From contig CANFTW010000001.1 of assembly GCA_947450025.1 (NCBI GenBank), positions 124,001-188,000 of the forward strand: 64,000 nucleotides of DNA. The letters run 5' to 3'. The notes under the pieces are model-generated. The model saw nothing but the letters and a program-made list of their open reading frames with translations, searched no databases and was not told where the DNA came from. The stretch is from Bacteroidota bacterium (GTDB taxonomy: Bacteria; Bacteroidota; Bacteroidia; B-17B0; Aurantibacillaceae). Shown here piece by piece: positions 46,046-55,248 of the stretch; within the stretch, counting starts at the first letter, position 1, and each line of letters starts with the position of its first letter. The position numbers and the translations under genes were made by a program.

Positions 46046-47159
46046 TTGTTTTTTTCTTTTTTAAACTAAATCTATAGCCAATTCCATAATCAAAATGTGC
46101 GGCAACTGCCCAATGCGACTTCATCGTAAAATTAAACATTAATCCATTTTTACAATAATATCTAATTCCTATTCTATGAAATATTGGCCCATCCTCTTTT
46201 GGTTTTGAAACCGCATAATAACCCATCTCTATTGGCAAACTAACCCGTCCGATGTTATAAGCATAACAAGCTTTAACGCCCAATTGTAGAATATCAGTCC
46301 AACTATTAGCTGGATGGCCAGAGGTTTCTAAATGATAGGCATTTTGAGTATCATAACTCACATCAATTCCTGCACCCCATTTATGGGTATTTCTGACATT
46401 ATAATAATAATTTGCACCAAATGTATTAGCGAAATATTTTGGCCCTCCAGGAGGTTCATGTTCATTAAATCCTACAGCATCCCAAATTAAAAATTCATGC
46501 TTACTTGGCCATGTTGAAGAAGAATCAATCAAATCAGACTTTAATACTTCTCCATTAATTTTATAATTGACTCCTAAATTCAGTGAAACAACATTTAATC
46601 CCAAATTTGGAACTTGAGATCTTCCATTTGAAGCATGCGCGAAAGATAGGCCTGGCTCTAACCTGATTTTATTGTTAAGGTCTAAATGCCATAACATTTT
46701 CCATTGAACAAAAGTATTCCAATGACTAGCAATAGCTATGTTTTTTGGATTTTCATTAATATCAAACTTTTTAGTTAAATAAGATACACCCCAACAAATA
46801 CGAAGCACAGGCCTCGAGGCTCTTTCTTTTTTGTTAAGTGGAATCTCAACATAAGGAGATAATGCATAGCAATAACCTAATTGTTTAGGATTCGCAAAAT
46901 CAATGAAATTAAACGATAATCCAACTTCTAAAAAATTATTTTCTCGATGCCAGCGCTTACTTCCAGTTGTAGGTTTTACAAAATCCACTTCAATACCTGG
47001 AATATAGCCTTTTACCAAATTACCAATCGTACTTCGATGCTCAAATATAAACCCATAAGTAGGCGCTACTTTTATATAAAAATCTTTCGACCCTGTCATC
47101 TTTTGCTGAGAAAAAGAAAGGATAGGTATACAAAAAAGAAGATATTTAACTAATTTCAT
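46035..47159 (-). CDS. Acyloxyacyl hydrolase/PagL-like lipid A deacylase
   Basis: 374 residues with signal peptide (MKLVKYLLFCIPILSFSQQ) and an outer-membrane beta-barrel pattern ending in aromatic YGIGYRFSLKK. LSFAHASNGRSQVPNLGLNVVSLNLG contains the His-x-Ser pair of PagL catalytic sites. MKSHWAVAAHFDYGIGYRF is the C-terminal signature of the Bacteroidota acyloxyacyl hydrolase family. Would trim the lipid A 3-O-acyl chain. The 280 bp upstream, before nusB, hold no gene I can support. Confidence 0.85.
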   Translation of the reverse strand: MKLVKYLLFCIPILSFSQQKMTGSKDFYIKVAPTYGFIFEHRSTIGNLVKGYIPGIEVDFVKPTTGSKRWHRENNFLEVGLSFNFIDFANPKQLGYCYALSPYVEIPLNKKERASRPVLRICWGVSYLTKKFDINENPKNIAIASHWNTFVQWKMLWHLDLNNKIRLEPGLSFAHASNGRSQVPNLGLNVVSLNLGVNYKINGEVLKSDLIDSSSTWPSKHEFLIWDAVGFNEHEPPGGPKYFANTFGANYYYNVRNTHKWGAGIDVSYDTQNAYHLETSGHPANSWTDILQLGVKACYAYNIGRVSLPIEMGYYAVSKPKEDGPIFHRIGIRYYCKNGLMFNFTMKSHWAVAAHFDYGIGYRFSLKKKKTNAL

Positions 47160-47440
47160 AAAATATAAGTCCCGAATTTAATCATAGATTTTTAAAAATG
47201 ATGAATATTAAAGTATTATTTTATCGATAAAAACTCTAAATTAGCGCCGAAAAAAACTTACCCTTGTTATAAAGGTGAAATTTATTAAAGATATATAGCT
47301 TGCACTAAATCATTCTTATAAAGAAAATTGCAAGTAAATAATTTTGATACAATTTTATTTTGATTTATTACAAGAATAAGATATTTAAAATAAATATACA
47401 TTACTAATAATATCAATACAACCCTTAAAAAACGTTCTTT

Positions 47441-48379
47441 ATGCTAAACAGACGCTACCTTCGAATCAAAACCATGCAAACTTTGTATTCTTATTTTCAA
47501 CAAGACAAACCGGATATTGTTACGTATGAAAAAGAGTTATTTAAAAGTTTAGATAAAATCTATGACTTATATGTTTATGTATTGGTTTTAATAACGGATA
47601 TTCACCACACTGCTCTTTTAGTGACAGAAGAGAATAAAAACAAGCGATTACCAAGTAAGGAGGATTTAGAACCTAACTTACGTTTTATTGAGAATATATT
47701 ATTGGTTTCGCTTTCAGAGAGTTCTGAATTAAAAAAAGAAGTTGCCAATCGTAAAATTTCATGGCAAAATGATTTTGATTTAGTTCGTAAATTATATGCA
47801 GAACTAAGAACTACCGATTTCTATAAAGAATATATGTCTTCATCCTCTTCATCTGCAAAAGAAGACAAACAGTTTTTAATGACTTTAACCACCGAATTTT
47901 TATATAACCATGAATTGCTAAATCATATTTTTGAAGAAAAAAATATTCATTGGGCCGACGATACCTTTGGCGCTTTTACAATGGTAGCAAGAACATTAGA
48001 GAATTTCACAGGAAAACTTAATTTAGTTCCTTTATATAAAGATGCAGAAGACGATAAACAATTTATTTCGACATTATTTAGAAAAACAATTGCCGGTGAT
48101 AAAGAGTTTGAGAAATTAATAGAAGAAAAAACAAAAAACTGGGAATTAGAGCGCATCGCATCCATGGACATTTTATTGATGAAAATGGCATTAGCTGAAT
48201 TTTTATACGTTAGTAATGTACCTGTTAAAGTATCTTTAAATGAATACATTGATATTTCCAAAGAATACAGCACTCCTAACAGTAAAGTATTTATAAATGG
48301 GGTATTGGATAAAATTATTGCTGATTTAAAGCATGATAATAAAATCCAAAAAACAGGCCGCGGATTAATGGAAGGTTAA
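47441..48379 (+). CDS. nusB: Transcription antitermination factor NusB (long form)
   Basis: 312 residues, twice E. coli NusB but normal for Bacteroidota. MLNRRYLRIKTMQTLYSYFQ is the NusB N-terminal helix, and the C-terminal half carries the canonical NusB fold (NWELERIASMDILLMKMALAEFLYV...VPVKVSLNEYIDISKEYSTPNSKVFINGVLDKI). Binds boxA RNA with S10 during rRNA transcription. Heads the operon to coaE; TTG-started amidotransferase gene follows after 5 bp. Confidence 0.95.
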   Translation: MLNRRYLRIKTMQTLYSYFQQDKPDIVTYEKELFKSLDKIYDLYVYVLVLITDIHHTALLVTEENKNKRLPSKEDLEPNLRFIENILLVSLSESSELKKEVANRKISWQNDFDLVRKLYAELRTTDFYKEYMSSSSSSAKEDKQFLMTLTTEFLYNHELLNHIFEEKNIHWADDTFGAFTMVARTLENFTGKLNLVPLYKDAEDDKQFISTLFRKTIAGDKEFEKLIEEKTKNWELERIASMDILLMKMALAEFLYVSNVPVKVSLNEYIDISKEYSTPNSKVFINGVLDKIIADLKHDNKIQKTGRGLMEG

Positions 48380-48384
48380 TTAGT

Positions 48385-48969
48385 TTGATTAAAACTCATC
48401 CTCTGAAATTATTAATCTTAGATAATTACGACAGTTTCACTTATAACTTGGTTCATTTAATTGAAAAAGTAAGTGATATGCCGTTTGACGTTTTCAGGAA
48501 TGACAAAATTTCAATTGATGCCGTTGGAACTTATGATAAAATTTTATTATCCCCAGGACCTGGTTTACCAAAAGAGGCAGGTATTATGCCTGACATACTG
48601 AAACACTACAAAACAAGTAAAAGTATTTTAGGTGTCTGTTTAGGCTTACAAGCTATTAGCGAAAGTTATGGGGGCACTTTAAGGAATTTAAACTCTGTTT
48701 GTCATGGCATAGCATCCCCAATATCCATTATATCAGACGATCTCTTATACAAAAATTGTCCAACTCAATTTAATGTAGGACGATATCACTCTTGGGTTGT
48801 AAACCAACACAAACTTCCTAGTGATTTAGAAATTACATCTCTAGATTTAGAAGGAAATATTATGTCTTTAAAACATAAAACAGATCAAGTAAGAGGTGTT
48901 CAATTTCATCCAGAATCCATCCTTTCAGAATTTGGAGAAACAATCATTAAAAATTGGATGGAAGAATAG
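48385..48969 (+). CDS. Glutamine amidotransferase, anthranilate/aminodeoxychorismate synthase component II
   Basis: 194 residues, TTG start 5 bp after nusB. LILDNYDSFTYNLVHLIE, ILLSPGPGLPKEAGIM, GVCLGLQAISESYGG (catalytic Cys) and GVQFHPESILS (His, Glu) form a complete class I glutaminase. Component II of TrpE or PabB. No trp gene or pabB is in the window, so it could serve both (amphibolic), or be the dedicated PabA of folate synthesis. Confidence 0.92.
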   Translation: MIKTHPLKLLILDNYDSFTYNLVHLIEKVSDMPFDVFRNDKISIDAVGTYDKILLSPGPGLPKEAGIMPDILKHYKTSKSILGVCLGLQAISESYGGTLRNLNSVCHGIASPISIISDDLLYKNCPTQFNVGRYHSWVVNQHKLPSDLEITSLDLEGNIMSLKHKTDQVRGVQFHPESILSEFGETIIKNWMEE

Positions 48970-49074
48970 GCTATTTTTTTCTATATATTAAAAGTTAAAA
49001 CAGCTTATAAAAAATTGTAAATTTTATCCAAAAAAAACGGTATAAAATACTAAATTTGCTATCAATTAATAATT

Positions 49075-49554
49075 ATGAAAGCAATTTATCTTTTAGCGAT
49101 ATCCTTAATTCTATTAACAAGTTCATGTAATGAGCATTCTAAAGAAATCTCAACAAACGATGTCATGAATACAAAATCTGCAGACGGAAATACCCATGGA
49201 GATTTACCCGAAATTAAATTTGAAGAAGAAACTCATGATTTTGGTCGCATTACACAAGGAGAGAAAGTAACCTATGCTTTTAAATTTAAAAACACAGGGG
49301 GCGCTAATTTAATTATTTCATCAGCTAATGGTAGTTGTGGATGTACAGTTCCTGAATATCCTAAAAAACCGATTTTACCTGGAGAAGAAGCCGTAGTTAA
49401 TGTGGTATTTTCTAGTGAAGGAAAATCAGGTCTAGTAGAAAAATCAGTAACACTTGTCACAAATTGTGAACCTAGTACAAAGATTATTTATATCAAAGCA
49501 AATATTATTATACCAACAAGTGCCAATCCAAGTGAATTACCAACGGCACATTAA
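49075..49554 (+). CDS. DUF1573 lipoprotein
   Basis: 159 residues with lipobox (LLTSSC). PEIKFEEETHDFGRITQGEKVTYAFKFKNTGGANLIISSANGSCGCTVPEYPKKPILPGEEAVVNVVFSSEGKSG is the DUF1573 Ig-like/ASH-type fold with its CGC motif. It precedes yajC in many Bacteroidota; role unknown. TAAATTTG at 49051-49058 is a perfect -7 element just upstream, suggesting an internal promoter of the operon. Confidence 0.9.
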   Translation: MKAIYLLAISLILLTSSCNEHSKEISTNDVMNTKSADGNTHGDLPEIKFEEETHDFGRITQGEKVTYAFKFKNTGGANLIISSANGSCGCTVPEYPKKPILPGEEAVVNVVFSSEGKSGLVEKSVTLVTNCEPSTKIIYIKANIIIPTSANPSELPTAH

Positions 49555-49601
49555 TAAAATTTAAATCAAATAAAAACAACAAATATCTAACAACAAAAAA
49601 C

Positions 49602-49925
49602 ATGAACAATTTAGTAATTTTAATGGGTGGAAGCGCCGCTGGAGGAAATCCTATCACACAAATAGTACCATTAGTGTTAATCGTGGTCGTATTTTATTTC
49701 TTTATGATTCGCCCTCAGATGAAAAAACAAAAAGAAACAAAAAAATATATTGAGTCATTAAAAGTAAACGACAAAATTTTAACTATTGGTGGTATTTATG
49801 GTACGATCAGTAAAATGAATGATGACGGTACAATCATCATCGCAGTTGAAGACGGTTCAAAAATGAAAATTTCTAAAAACGCCGTTTCTCAAGATGCTAC
49901 ATCAACATTAAACCAAACTGCCTAA
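49602..49925 (+). CDS. yajC: Preprotein translocase subunit YajC
   Basis: 107 residues. One membrane helix (IVPLVLIVVVFYFFMIRPQMKKQKE) and the SLKVNDKILTIGGIYGTISKMNDDGTIIIAVEDGSKMKISKNAV domain are typical YajC. Auxiliary Sec component with SecDF. 47 bp after DUF1573 and 3 bp before the YbbR-like gene. Confidence 0.96.
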   Translation: MNNLVILMGGSAAGGNPITQIVPLVLIVVVFYFFMIRPQMKKQKETKKYIESLKVNDKILTIGGIYGTISKMNDDGTIIIAVEDGSKMKISKNAVSQDATSTLNQTA

Positions 49926-49928
49926 TTT

Positions 49929-50894
49929 ATGAATTCGTCAAATGCTATAACTCGCATGAGACGTTTGCTTTTAAGCAAAAAAGTTGGCGCATTTTTAATA
50001 TGTTTAGGTATTGCATCACTATTATGGGTGGTGCATACCTTAAACAGAAATTACAAATACACCTTACAAGTTCCGATTACTTTTCTAAACCTACCTACCA
50101 ACAAACTCATAGTTGGGGAATTACCCGAAAAACTCGATGTTGAAATAAAAACAAGTGGCTTAAAACTTATTTTCATCATCCTTAAAAAAAACATAAATTC
50201 CGTTATAGTTGATTTTAATTTATTAAAAAATAATGCAAAGTCACAAGCATATTCGATTAGAAATAGTGATTTTAATATTAAGAATGCTATCAATTTTGAT
50301 GTTGAAATCATAAAAATAAGACCAGACACTCTTTTCTTCTCTGGAAACAAAAGTAATTCTAAACTACTTCCTGTTAAAGCAAATTTAAAGGTCGATTGTA
50401 GACCTGGCTATTCTATTGTTTCTAAAACCAATATTACTCCAGCTTATATAACAGTTTCTGGAGACAGTGCTGAATTATCTAAACTAGATACGATATATAC
50501 CTATTTTTTAAATTTAAAAGATATTCATCAAAATTACTCATCTTCTCTTCTTTTAAAAAAGTCTCATTCATCAATCAATTATAATGTAAAAGACGTTCAA
50601 TTGATGTTTAACGTTGATAAATTAACAGAGTCTACAATTCAAGTTCCAATTAAAATCCTAAATAATCCCGGGAACGAAACCATAAAATTAATTCCAAATG
50701 TTATAAATATAAACTATTTGGTAGCCATGAATGAATATGAAAGCATAAATACATCATCATTTAAAGCGGTTGTAAATTATGATCATATCAAAGAAAAACG
50801 AAAACAGCTACAAGTAGATATTATTCGTTCGCCATCAGAAGTTAAAATTATTCGAAAAGAACCTGAAACTATTTCTTATTTAATATTTAAGTAA
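49929..50894 (+). CDS. YbbR-like (CdaR-type) protein
   Basis: 321 residues. A single N-terminal membrane helix (VGAFLICLGIASLLWVVHTL) is followed by repeated YbbR beta domains (VPITFLNLPTNKLIVGELPEKLDVEIKTSG; VKANLKVDCRPGYSIVSKTNITPAYITVSGD). CdaR regulates c-di-AMP cyclase in Firmicutes; in Bacteroidota the gene is usually between yajC and coaE as here, role unproven. Stop overlaps coaE's ATG by one base. Confidence 0.88.
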   Translation: MNSSNAITRMRRLLLSKKVGAFLICLGIASLLWVVHTLNRNYKYTLQVPITFLNLPTNKLIVGELPEKLDVEIKTSGLKLIFIILKKNINSVIVDFNLLKNNAKSQAYSIRNSDFNIKNAINFDVEIIKIRPDTLFFSGNKSNSKLLPVKANLKVDCRPGYSIVSKTNITPAYITVSGDSAELSKLDTIYTYFLNLKDIHQNYSSSLLLKKSHSSINYNVKDVQLMFNVDKLTESTIQVPIKILNNPGNETIKLIPNVININYLVAMNEYESINTSSFKAVVNYDHIKEKRKQLQVDIIRSPSEVKIIRKEPETISYLIFK

Positions 50895-51478
50895 TGATTA
50901 TAGGCTTAACTGGAGGCATAGGAAGTGGCAAATCAACTGTTTCAAAATTATTTGAAACGATGAATTGCCCTATTTATAATTCAGATGAAAAAGCGAAAGA
51001 TCTATATTTTAAACCTAGTATAAAATCTTCAATCATCAATCTATTAGGTCAAGAAGCCTATTTAAATGAAAAAGAAATTAATAAAACCTACATTTCTAAA
51101 AAGGTATTTTATGATGATTATTTATTGCAACAATTAAATCAAATAATACATCCAGCCGTCCAAGAAGATTTCACCGTATTTAAAAACAAATACGCATCTG
51201 AATCAATCATTATAAAAGAAACGGCCTTATTATTTGAAACTGATATTTATAAAGAGGTCACAGCTAGTATTCTGGTAACTGCTCCTGTCTATTTAAAAAT
51301 AGAAAGAGTCCAAAAAAGAAATTCATTACCAATAGAAGAAGTTGAAAAACGAATGAAGGCTCAATGGTCCGATGAACAAAAAATTCCTTTAGCTGACTTC
51401 ATTGTCAATAATGATGGCGATACGGCTATTATTCCTCAAGTATTATCCATTCTTAAAAAACTAACGACTAATGCTTAA
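50894..51478 (+). CDS. coaE: Dephospho-CoA kinase
   Basis: 194 residues. MIIGLTGGIGSGKSTVSKLFE is the P-loop, YNSDEKAKDLYF the substrate Asp motif, and RVQKRNSLPIEEVEKRMKAQWSDEQKIPLADFIVNNDGD the lid and C-terminal signature. Last step of CoA synthesis. Start overlaps the YbbR-like stop (TAATG); its 3' end overlaps the next gene by 8 nt. Confidence 0.96.
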   Translation: MIIGLTGGIGSGKSTVSKLFETMNCPIYNSDEKAKDLYFKPSIKSSIINLLGQEAYLNEKEINKTYISKKVFYDDYLLQQLNQIIHPAVQEDFTVFKNKYASESIIIKETALLFETDIYKEVTASILVTAPVYLKIERVQKRNSLPIEEVEKRMKAQWSDEQKIPLADFIVNNDGDTAIIPQVLSILKKLTTNA

Positions 51479-51884
51479 ACGAGATTATCTAGTAAAGCAA
51501 TTTGAAGAGTTTGGCAAAGTAATGGCAGTTTTATTAGGGCTAAAGCGTGATGGTAAATTTTCCGAATTAAGTAGTTTAATTTTTGATTCTGCTATTAAAT
51601 ATACTTCTACTGAAATTGATTTTGTTGAATCATTAAAGAATGATGAATTAGTTTCAATGCTCACTCAAGAAAAGAAATTAAGTGATGAGCAATTAAAAAT
51701 GTTAGCTGATTTATTATTTGAAAAAGCAAGTTTTTACTCAACAAATAACTCTGATGAACTACAATCAGATAATTGTTATAAAAAATCCTACCTAATATAT
51801 TCTTTTTTAAAGGAACATGCCACTCTTAATTATTCTCTAGATATGCATTATAAGCTAGAAGTATTAGAGAAAATGAAATTATAA
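51471..51884 (+). CDS. Hypothetical helical protein, 137 aa
   Basis: Not recognised with certainty. All-helical, charged and soluble (LVKQFEEFGKVMAVLLGLKRDGKF; LSDEQLKMLADLLFEKASFY). It overlaps coaE by 8 nt and so is the last gene of the nusB-coaE operon. Small proteins of similar look follow coaE in other Bacteroidota. Its stop overlaps the convergent methyltransferase stop by 6 nt. Confidence 0.7.
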   Translation: MLKRDYLVKQFEEFGKVMAVLLGLKRDGKFSELSSLIFDSAIKYTSTEIDFVESLKNDELVSMLTQEKKLSDEQLKMLADLLFEKASFYSTNNSDELQSDNCYKKSYLIYSFLKEHATLNYSLDMHYKLEVLEKMKL

Positions 51885-53057
51885 TCTCATTAATTTTTCT
51901 AAATGATGAAATCCAATACCAAAGTATTGTTTTGAATCTTTAATCTTTTTAAGAATTTCTTGTTTTTGAATATCTGTTTTAAATTTCTTCTCAGCAACTA
52001 TCATTACATTTTTAGGTGTGTGTGCCTCCGAAATAAACTGAAAAATTTTCGTTGTATATCCAAAATACTCTAATATTAACGAGCGCAATCCATCTGTCAA
52101 CATCTCAGCTTGACGTTCTAAAAATATTCCATGTTTAATTAAAAAATCTAAATCATTTTTCTGTTTATGGTTTTCTAATTCACGTCTTATTTGTTTATGA
52201 CAACAAGGTGCTACCACTATTAAATCAGCATTAGCCGAAATACCTTTATAAATAGCATCATCCGTAGCTGTATCACAAGCATGTAAAGCAATTAAAATAT
52301 TAGTATTAGAAGCATCACAATCCATAATGGTTCCTTGATTAAATTTTAAATCATGAAAATCTGATTTCTTAGCAATATCATTACATAAATCCACTAAATC
52401 TTTTCTAAACTCAACACCTGTAACCGATGCTTTTAAATGCAGTACCTGGTTTAAATAATCATACAACGCAAAGGTTAAATAACCTTTGCCTGCACCCATA
52501 TCTAATACACTAAGATTATCATACTTTGGCAAATTTTTAATTAATGGACTTAATAATTCAACAAAATGGTTAATTTGTTTGAATTTATCCTGCGAACTAG
52601 GAATCACAATCCCTCTATCATCGGTTATTTTTAATTGTTTTAAATACACTTTACCTTGAGTTGTCAGTAATCTGTTTTTTTGAATATTATGATCTAATGA
52701 AGGGAGTTCCTGATGAGTAGGTTTATTTTTTTTAAAAGTTGTTTTACCATGACTAAGTAGTTCAAAAATGACATCACTTTCTAATGTCAATAAAGCAGCA
52801 TGTCTAAAATCACCACTTTCTAAAAACTCTGTAATAAATTTTATTGCTTCGTCAATAGAAAAATTTTTGACAATATCTTTCTTTTGATAACGATAGGTAA
52901 AACTTAATTTATCTTCTTGTTTTATAACTATTTTTTTAATATAACAATTTTTAAGCCCATCAATAGAACCTTTATAGTTACCTAATGACATTTTTACAAA
53001 TGTATTGTCATTAAACGCTTTTTTTAAAGATGATATATATTGTTCTAAATGTGTCAT
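51879..53057 (-). CDS. SAM-dependent methyltransferase (class I)
   Basis: 392 residues. The C-terminal half has the Rossmann SAM site (LSVLDMGAGKGYLTFALYDYL), an acidic loop (VTGVEFRKDLVDLCNDIA) and the motif IALHACDTATDDAIYKGI followed by LIVVAPCCHKQIRREL. The HACDTATD/PCCHKQ combination is shared with GSTCD/TRM13-like RNA methyltransferase relatives; the N-terminal half is family-specific. Substrate not determinable; tRNA or rRNA is a guess. Confidence 0.85.
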   Translation of the reverse strand: MTHLEQYISSLKKAFNDNTFVKMSLGNYKGSIDGLKNCYIKKIVIKQEDKLSFTYRYQKKDIVKNFSIDEAIKFITEFLESGDFRHAALLTLESDVIFELLSHGKTTFKKNKPTHQELPSLDHNIQKNRLLTTQGKVYLKQLKITDDRGIVIPSSQDKFKQINHFVELLSPLIKNLPKYDNLSVLDMGAGKGYLTFALYDYLNQVLHLKASVTGVEFRKDLVDLCNDIAKKSDFHDLKFNQGTIMDCDASNTNILIALHACDTATDDAIYKGISANADLIVVAPCCHKQIRRELENHKQKNDLDFLIKHGIFLERQAEMLTDGLRSLILEYFGYTTKIFQFISEAHTPKNVMIVAEKKFKTDIQKQEILKKIKDSKQYFGIGFHHLEKLMRL

Positions 53058-53183
53058 AAAAATTAAAAATGAATAGATAAGAGGCTACTAAGATACATTA
53101 ATCGTTATTAAAAACTGAGTAAAAAATAATAGTCGATTTTACACTCTAATAAAAATAGTTTTGTATATTCGTTTATACCCGAT

Positions 53184-54038
53184 ATGTATAAATTAACCTT
53201 CATATGTTTACTTTTATCTTTGCTCTGTAAGTCACAGCAAAATGAATTTGATAAATATGGTCCCTTTGGAACAAAAGTATTTACTGATTTAAAAACAGCA
53301 TTAGAGATTGAGAAAAATGTCTATAAAATGGATTTAAGTTATCAAAAACTTGATCCTAAACTATATGCCAAATTGGGAAAATTAAAAGATCTCCAAGCCC
53401 TAAAACTAAGTGGCAATGAAATCAATACATTTCCGCCTAATTTTGGAGACTTATACAACCTACTCTATTTTGCAAGTTATAATAACGAATTCAAATCACT
53501 TCCTACTGACTTTAGAAAACTTTCAAACTTAAATTATTTTGAACTTTTTGGAAGCAAAATAGATAGTATACCTTCAGATATAGCATATTTAAGTAGACTA
53601 AAAACATTGAAAATATCTGCAACAAATGATACCTTAAAAATACCAAGTACTTTAAAATATTTAAAAAATCTAAAAGATGTAACAATTGAAAATTGTGTTT
53701 TAGATAGTTTTCCTAAAGAGATTTTTAAAATTCCAAACCTTGTATTTTTAAATCTAACAAACACTAACTTATTCTATATCACCAGGCATTTCGAACGTTT
53801 CATAAATTTAGAAGTTCTAATTTTAGATTCCAATGAACTTCAAAATTTACCATTTGAAATTTACAAAGCAAAAAAACTACGTTTTTTATCTGTAAAAAAT
53901 AATCATTTACAAAAAATGCCAGATACCATTTGTCAGCTAGAAAACTTAACTGTATTAGATGTAAAAGGCAATGGATTTTCAAAGACCTACATAGAAGAGT
54001 TAAAGGCACTTCTTCCTGGTTGCGAAATCAGATATTAA
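53184..54038 (+). CDS. Exported leucine-rich repeat protein
   Basis: 284 residues with a signal peptide (MYKLTFICLLLSLLCKSQQ). About nine LRR units of 22-24 residues follow (LGKLKDLQALKLSGNEINTFPPNFGDL; LKNLKDVTIENCVLDSFPKEIFKIPNLVFLNL). Leucine-rich repeats bind proteins; there is no membrane anchor or sorting tail, so it is probably periplasmic or secreted. TAGTTTTG at 53156-53163 is a possible -7 element. The 3' end overlaps the thioesterase gene tail-to-tail by 4 nt. Confidence 0.85.
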   Translation: MYKLTFICLLLSLLCKSQQNEFDKYGPFGTKVFTDLKTALEIEKNVYKMDLSYQKLDPKLYAKLGKLKDLQALKLSGNEINTFPPNFGDLYNLLYFASYNNEFKSLPTDFRKLSNLNYFELFGSKIDSIPSDIAYLSRLKTLKISATNDTLKIPSTLKYLKNLKDVTIENCVLDSFPKEIFKIPNLVFLNLTNTNLFYITRHFERFINLEVLILDSNELQNLPFEIYKAKKLRFLSVKNNHLQKMPDTICQLENLTVLDVKGNGFSKTYIEELKALLPGCEIRY

Positions 54039-54448
54039 TTAGAATTAAACGTTTTTGTAAAAGCTTTCATAAACCATTCTGGTGGATGCATAGGCTTATT
54101 TTTGATTTTATCAATAAATACCAAAGTAACAGAACCCGTATTTAATAATTCATGATGTTGATTAAAACACTGATAATGAAATGTAATTCTCACTCCTGGC
54201 ATTTCATTTACGGTTGTAACAATTCTTACTTCATCATCATATTTTGCAGGCTTTTTGTAATTAACCGTTAAGTTAATAACAGGCATTAACACGCCACTTT
54301 CCTCCATTTCGCGATAACTAAAACCAAGACTTCTCATGGCTTCTACTCTGCCTACTTCATAATACTGAGCGTATACTCCATAATAAACAAAGCCCATTTG
54401 ATCAGTTTCTCCGTAACGTACTCTTAACGTTGTTTCCGTTTTAATCAT
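54035..54448 (-). CDS. 4-hydroxybenzoyl-CoA thioesterase family (YbgC-like) thioesterase
   Basis: 137 residues, hotdog fold. TTLRVRYGETDQMGFVYYGVYAQYYEVGRVEAMRSLGFSYREMEESGVLMPV contains the catalytic Asp and the YxxxYYE helix of the 4HBT/YbgC group. Hydrolyses short acyl-CoA or acyl-ACP. Unlike the thioesterase at 30737, it is a single-gene unit. Confidence 0.92.
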   Translation of the reverse strand: MIKTETTLRVRYGETDQMGFVYYGVYAQYYEVGRVEAMRSLGFSYREMEESGVLMPVINLTVNYKKPAKYDDEVRIVTTVNEMPGVRITFHYQCFNQHHELLNTGSVTLVFIDKIKNKPMHPPEWFMKAFTKTFNSN

Positions 54449-54495
54449 ACAAATTATGTATTATATTTAATGCATCTAATTTAGTTTACTATTTC

Positions 54496-55248
54496 ATGAA
54501 TTTTCTATATAAAATATTATTTTTTTCAGCATTGATTAGTTTATATGCCTGCTCGAAAAAAACATCAATCTCTAATATCACAGAATCTCACATCATTATT
54601 AATGACCCTAAAATTGATAGCGCTCTATTTAAAACAATTAGACCTTATAAAAAATCACATGATGAACAAATGTCTTCAATCATTGCAATAAGTGATGCTG
54701 CATTAGTAAAAGGAGATTTAGAAAGCACACTAGGGAACTTTTTTTGCGATGCTGTAATTTATGAAACAAAAAAACTCTTAGGTAAAGACTCTACCTTACT
54801 GGATGTGGCAATTTTTAATAAAGGAGGGCTAAGAAATTCATTGCCAAAAGGGAATATTACCATAGGTAATGTGTTTGAATTAATGCCATTTGATAATGAA
54901 TTAGTCATGCTAAAATTAAGCAGCCAACAGTTTAAAGATATGTGCTATAAAATAGTTGAGAAAGGCGGCATTCCCATTGGCGGTATGCAATTTAAAATAG
55001 TAAATAATATCCCTACTGACATTACAATTAATGGGAAATCTTTTAATGAAAATAATGACTATTGGGTCGTAACATCTGATTATTTAGCTAACGGTGGAGA
55101 TAATTATACATTTTTTAAAAATGCGAAAGAAAAAAAAATAATGGATATACTCCTTCGAAATGTCATCATAAATTACTGTGAAGACATCTCTAAATTAAAT
55201 CAAACGATTAAACCAAATTTAGATGGCAGAATTCAAGTATCAAAATAG
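54496..55248 (+). CDS. 5'-nucleotidase C-terminal domain lipoprotein
   Basis: 250 residues with lipobox (LISLYAC). LESTLGNFFCDAVIYE, FNKGGLRNSLPKGNITIGNVFELMPFDNELVML and YLANGGDNYTFFK form the substrate-binding C-terminal domain of UshA-type 5'-nucleotidases, without any metallophosphoesterase part. That part is the next gene, overlapping by 26 nt. The two likely assemble into one enzyme at the envelope. Confidence 0.93.
   Translation: MNFLYKILFFSALISLYACSKKTSISNITESHIIINDPKIDSALFKTIRPYKKSHDEQMSSIIAISDAALVKGDLESTLGNFFCDAVIYETKKLLGKDSTLLDVAIFNKGGLRNSLPKGNITIGNVFELMPFDNELVMLKLSSQQFKDMCYKIVEKGGIPIGGMQFKIVNNIPTDITINGKSFNENNDYWVVTSDYLANGGDNYTFFKNAKEKKIMDILLRNVIINYCEDISKLNQTIKPNLDGRIQVSK

Noticed and set aside
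47160-47440. tRNA or small RNA gene in the gap before nusB
   Set aside because: No cloverleaf, no CCA-like end and no GC-rich stem; only AT-rich sequence, with a possible -7 element TAATTTTG near 47338-47345 lacking a clear -33 partner.
53930-54145. 71-codon plus-strand ORF across the LRR and thioesterase tail-to-tail junction
   Set aside because: It overlaps both real genes in other frames, and its Arg/Lys/Trp-rich product looks like off-frame translation.
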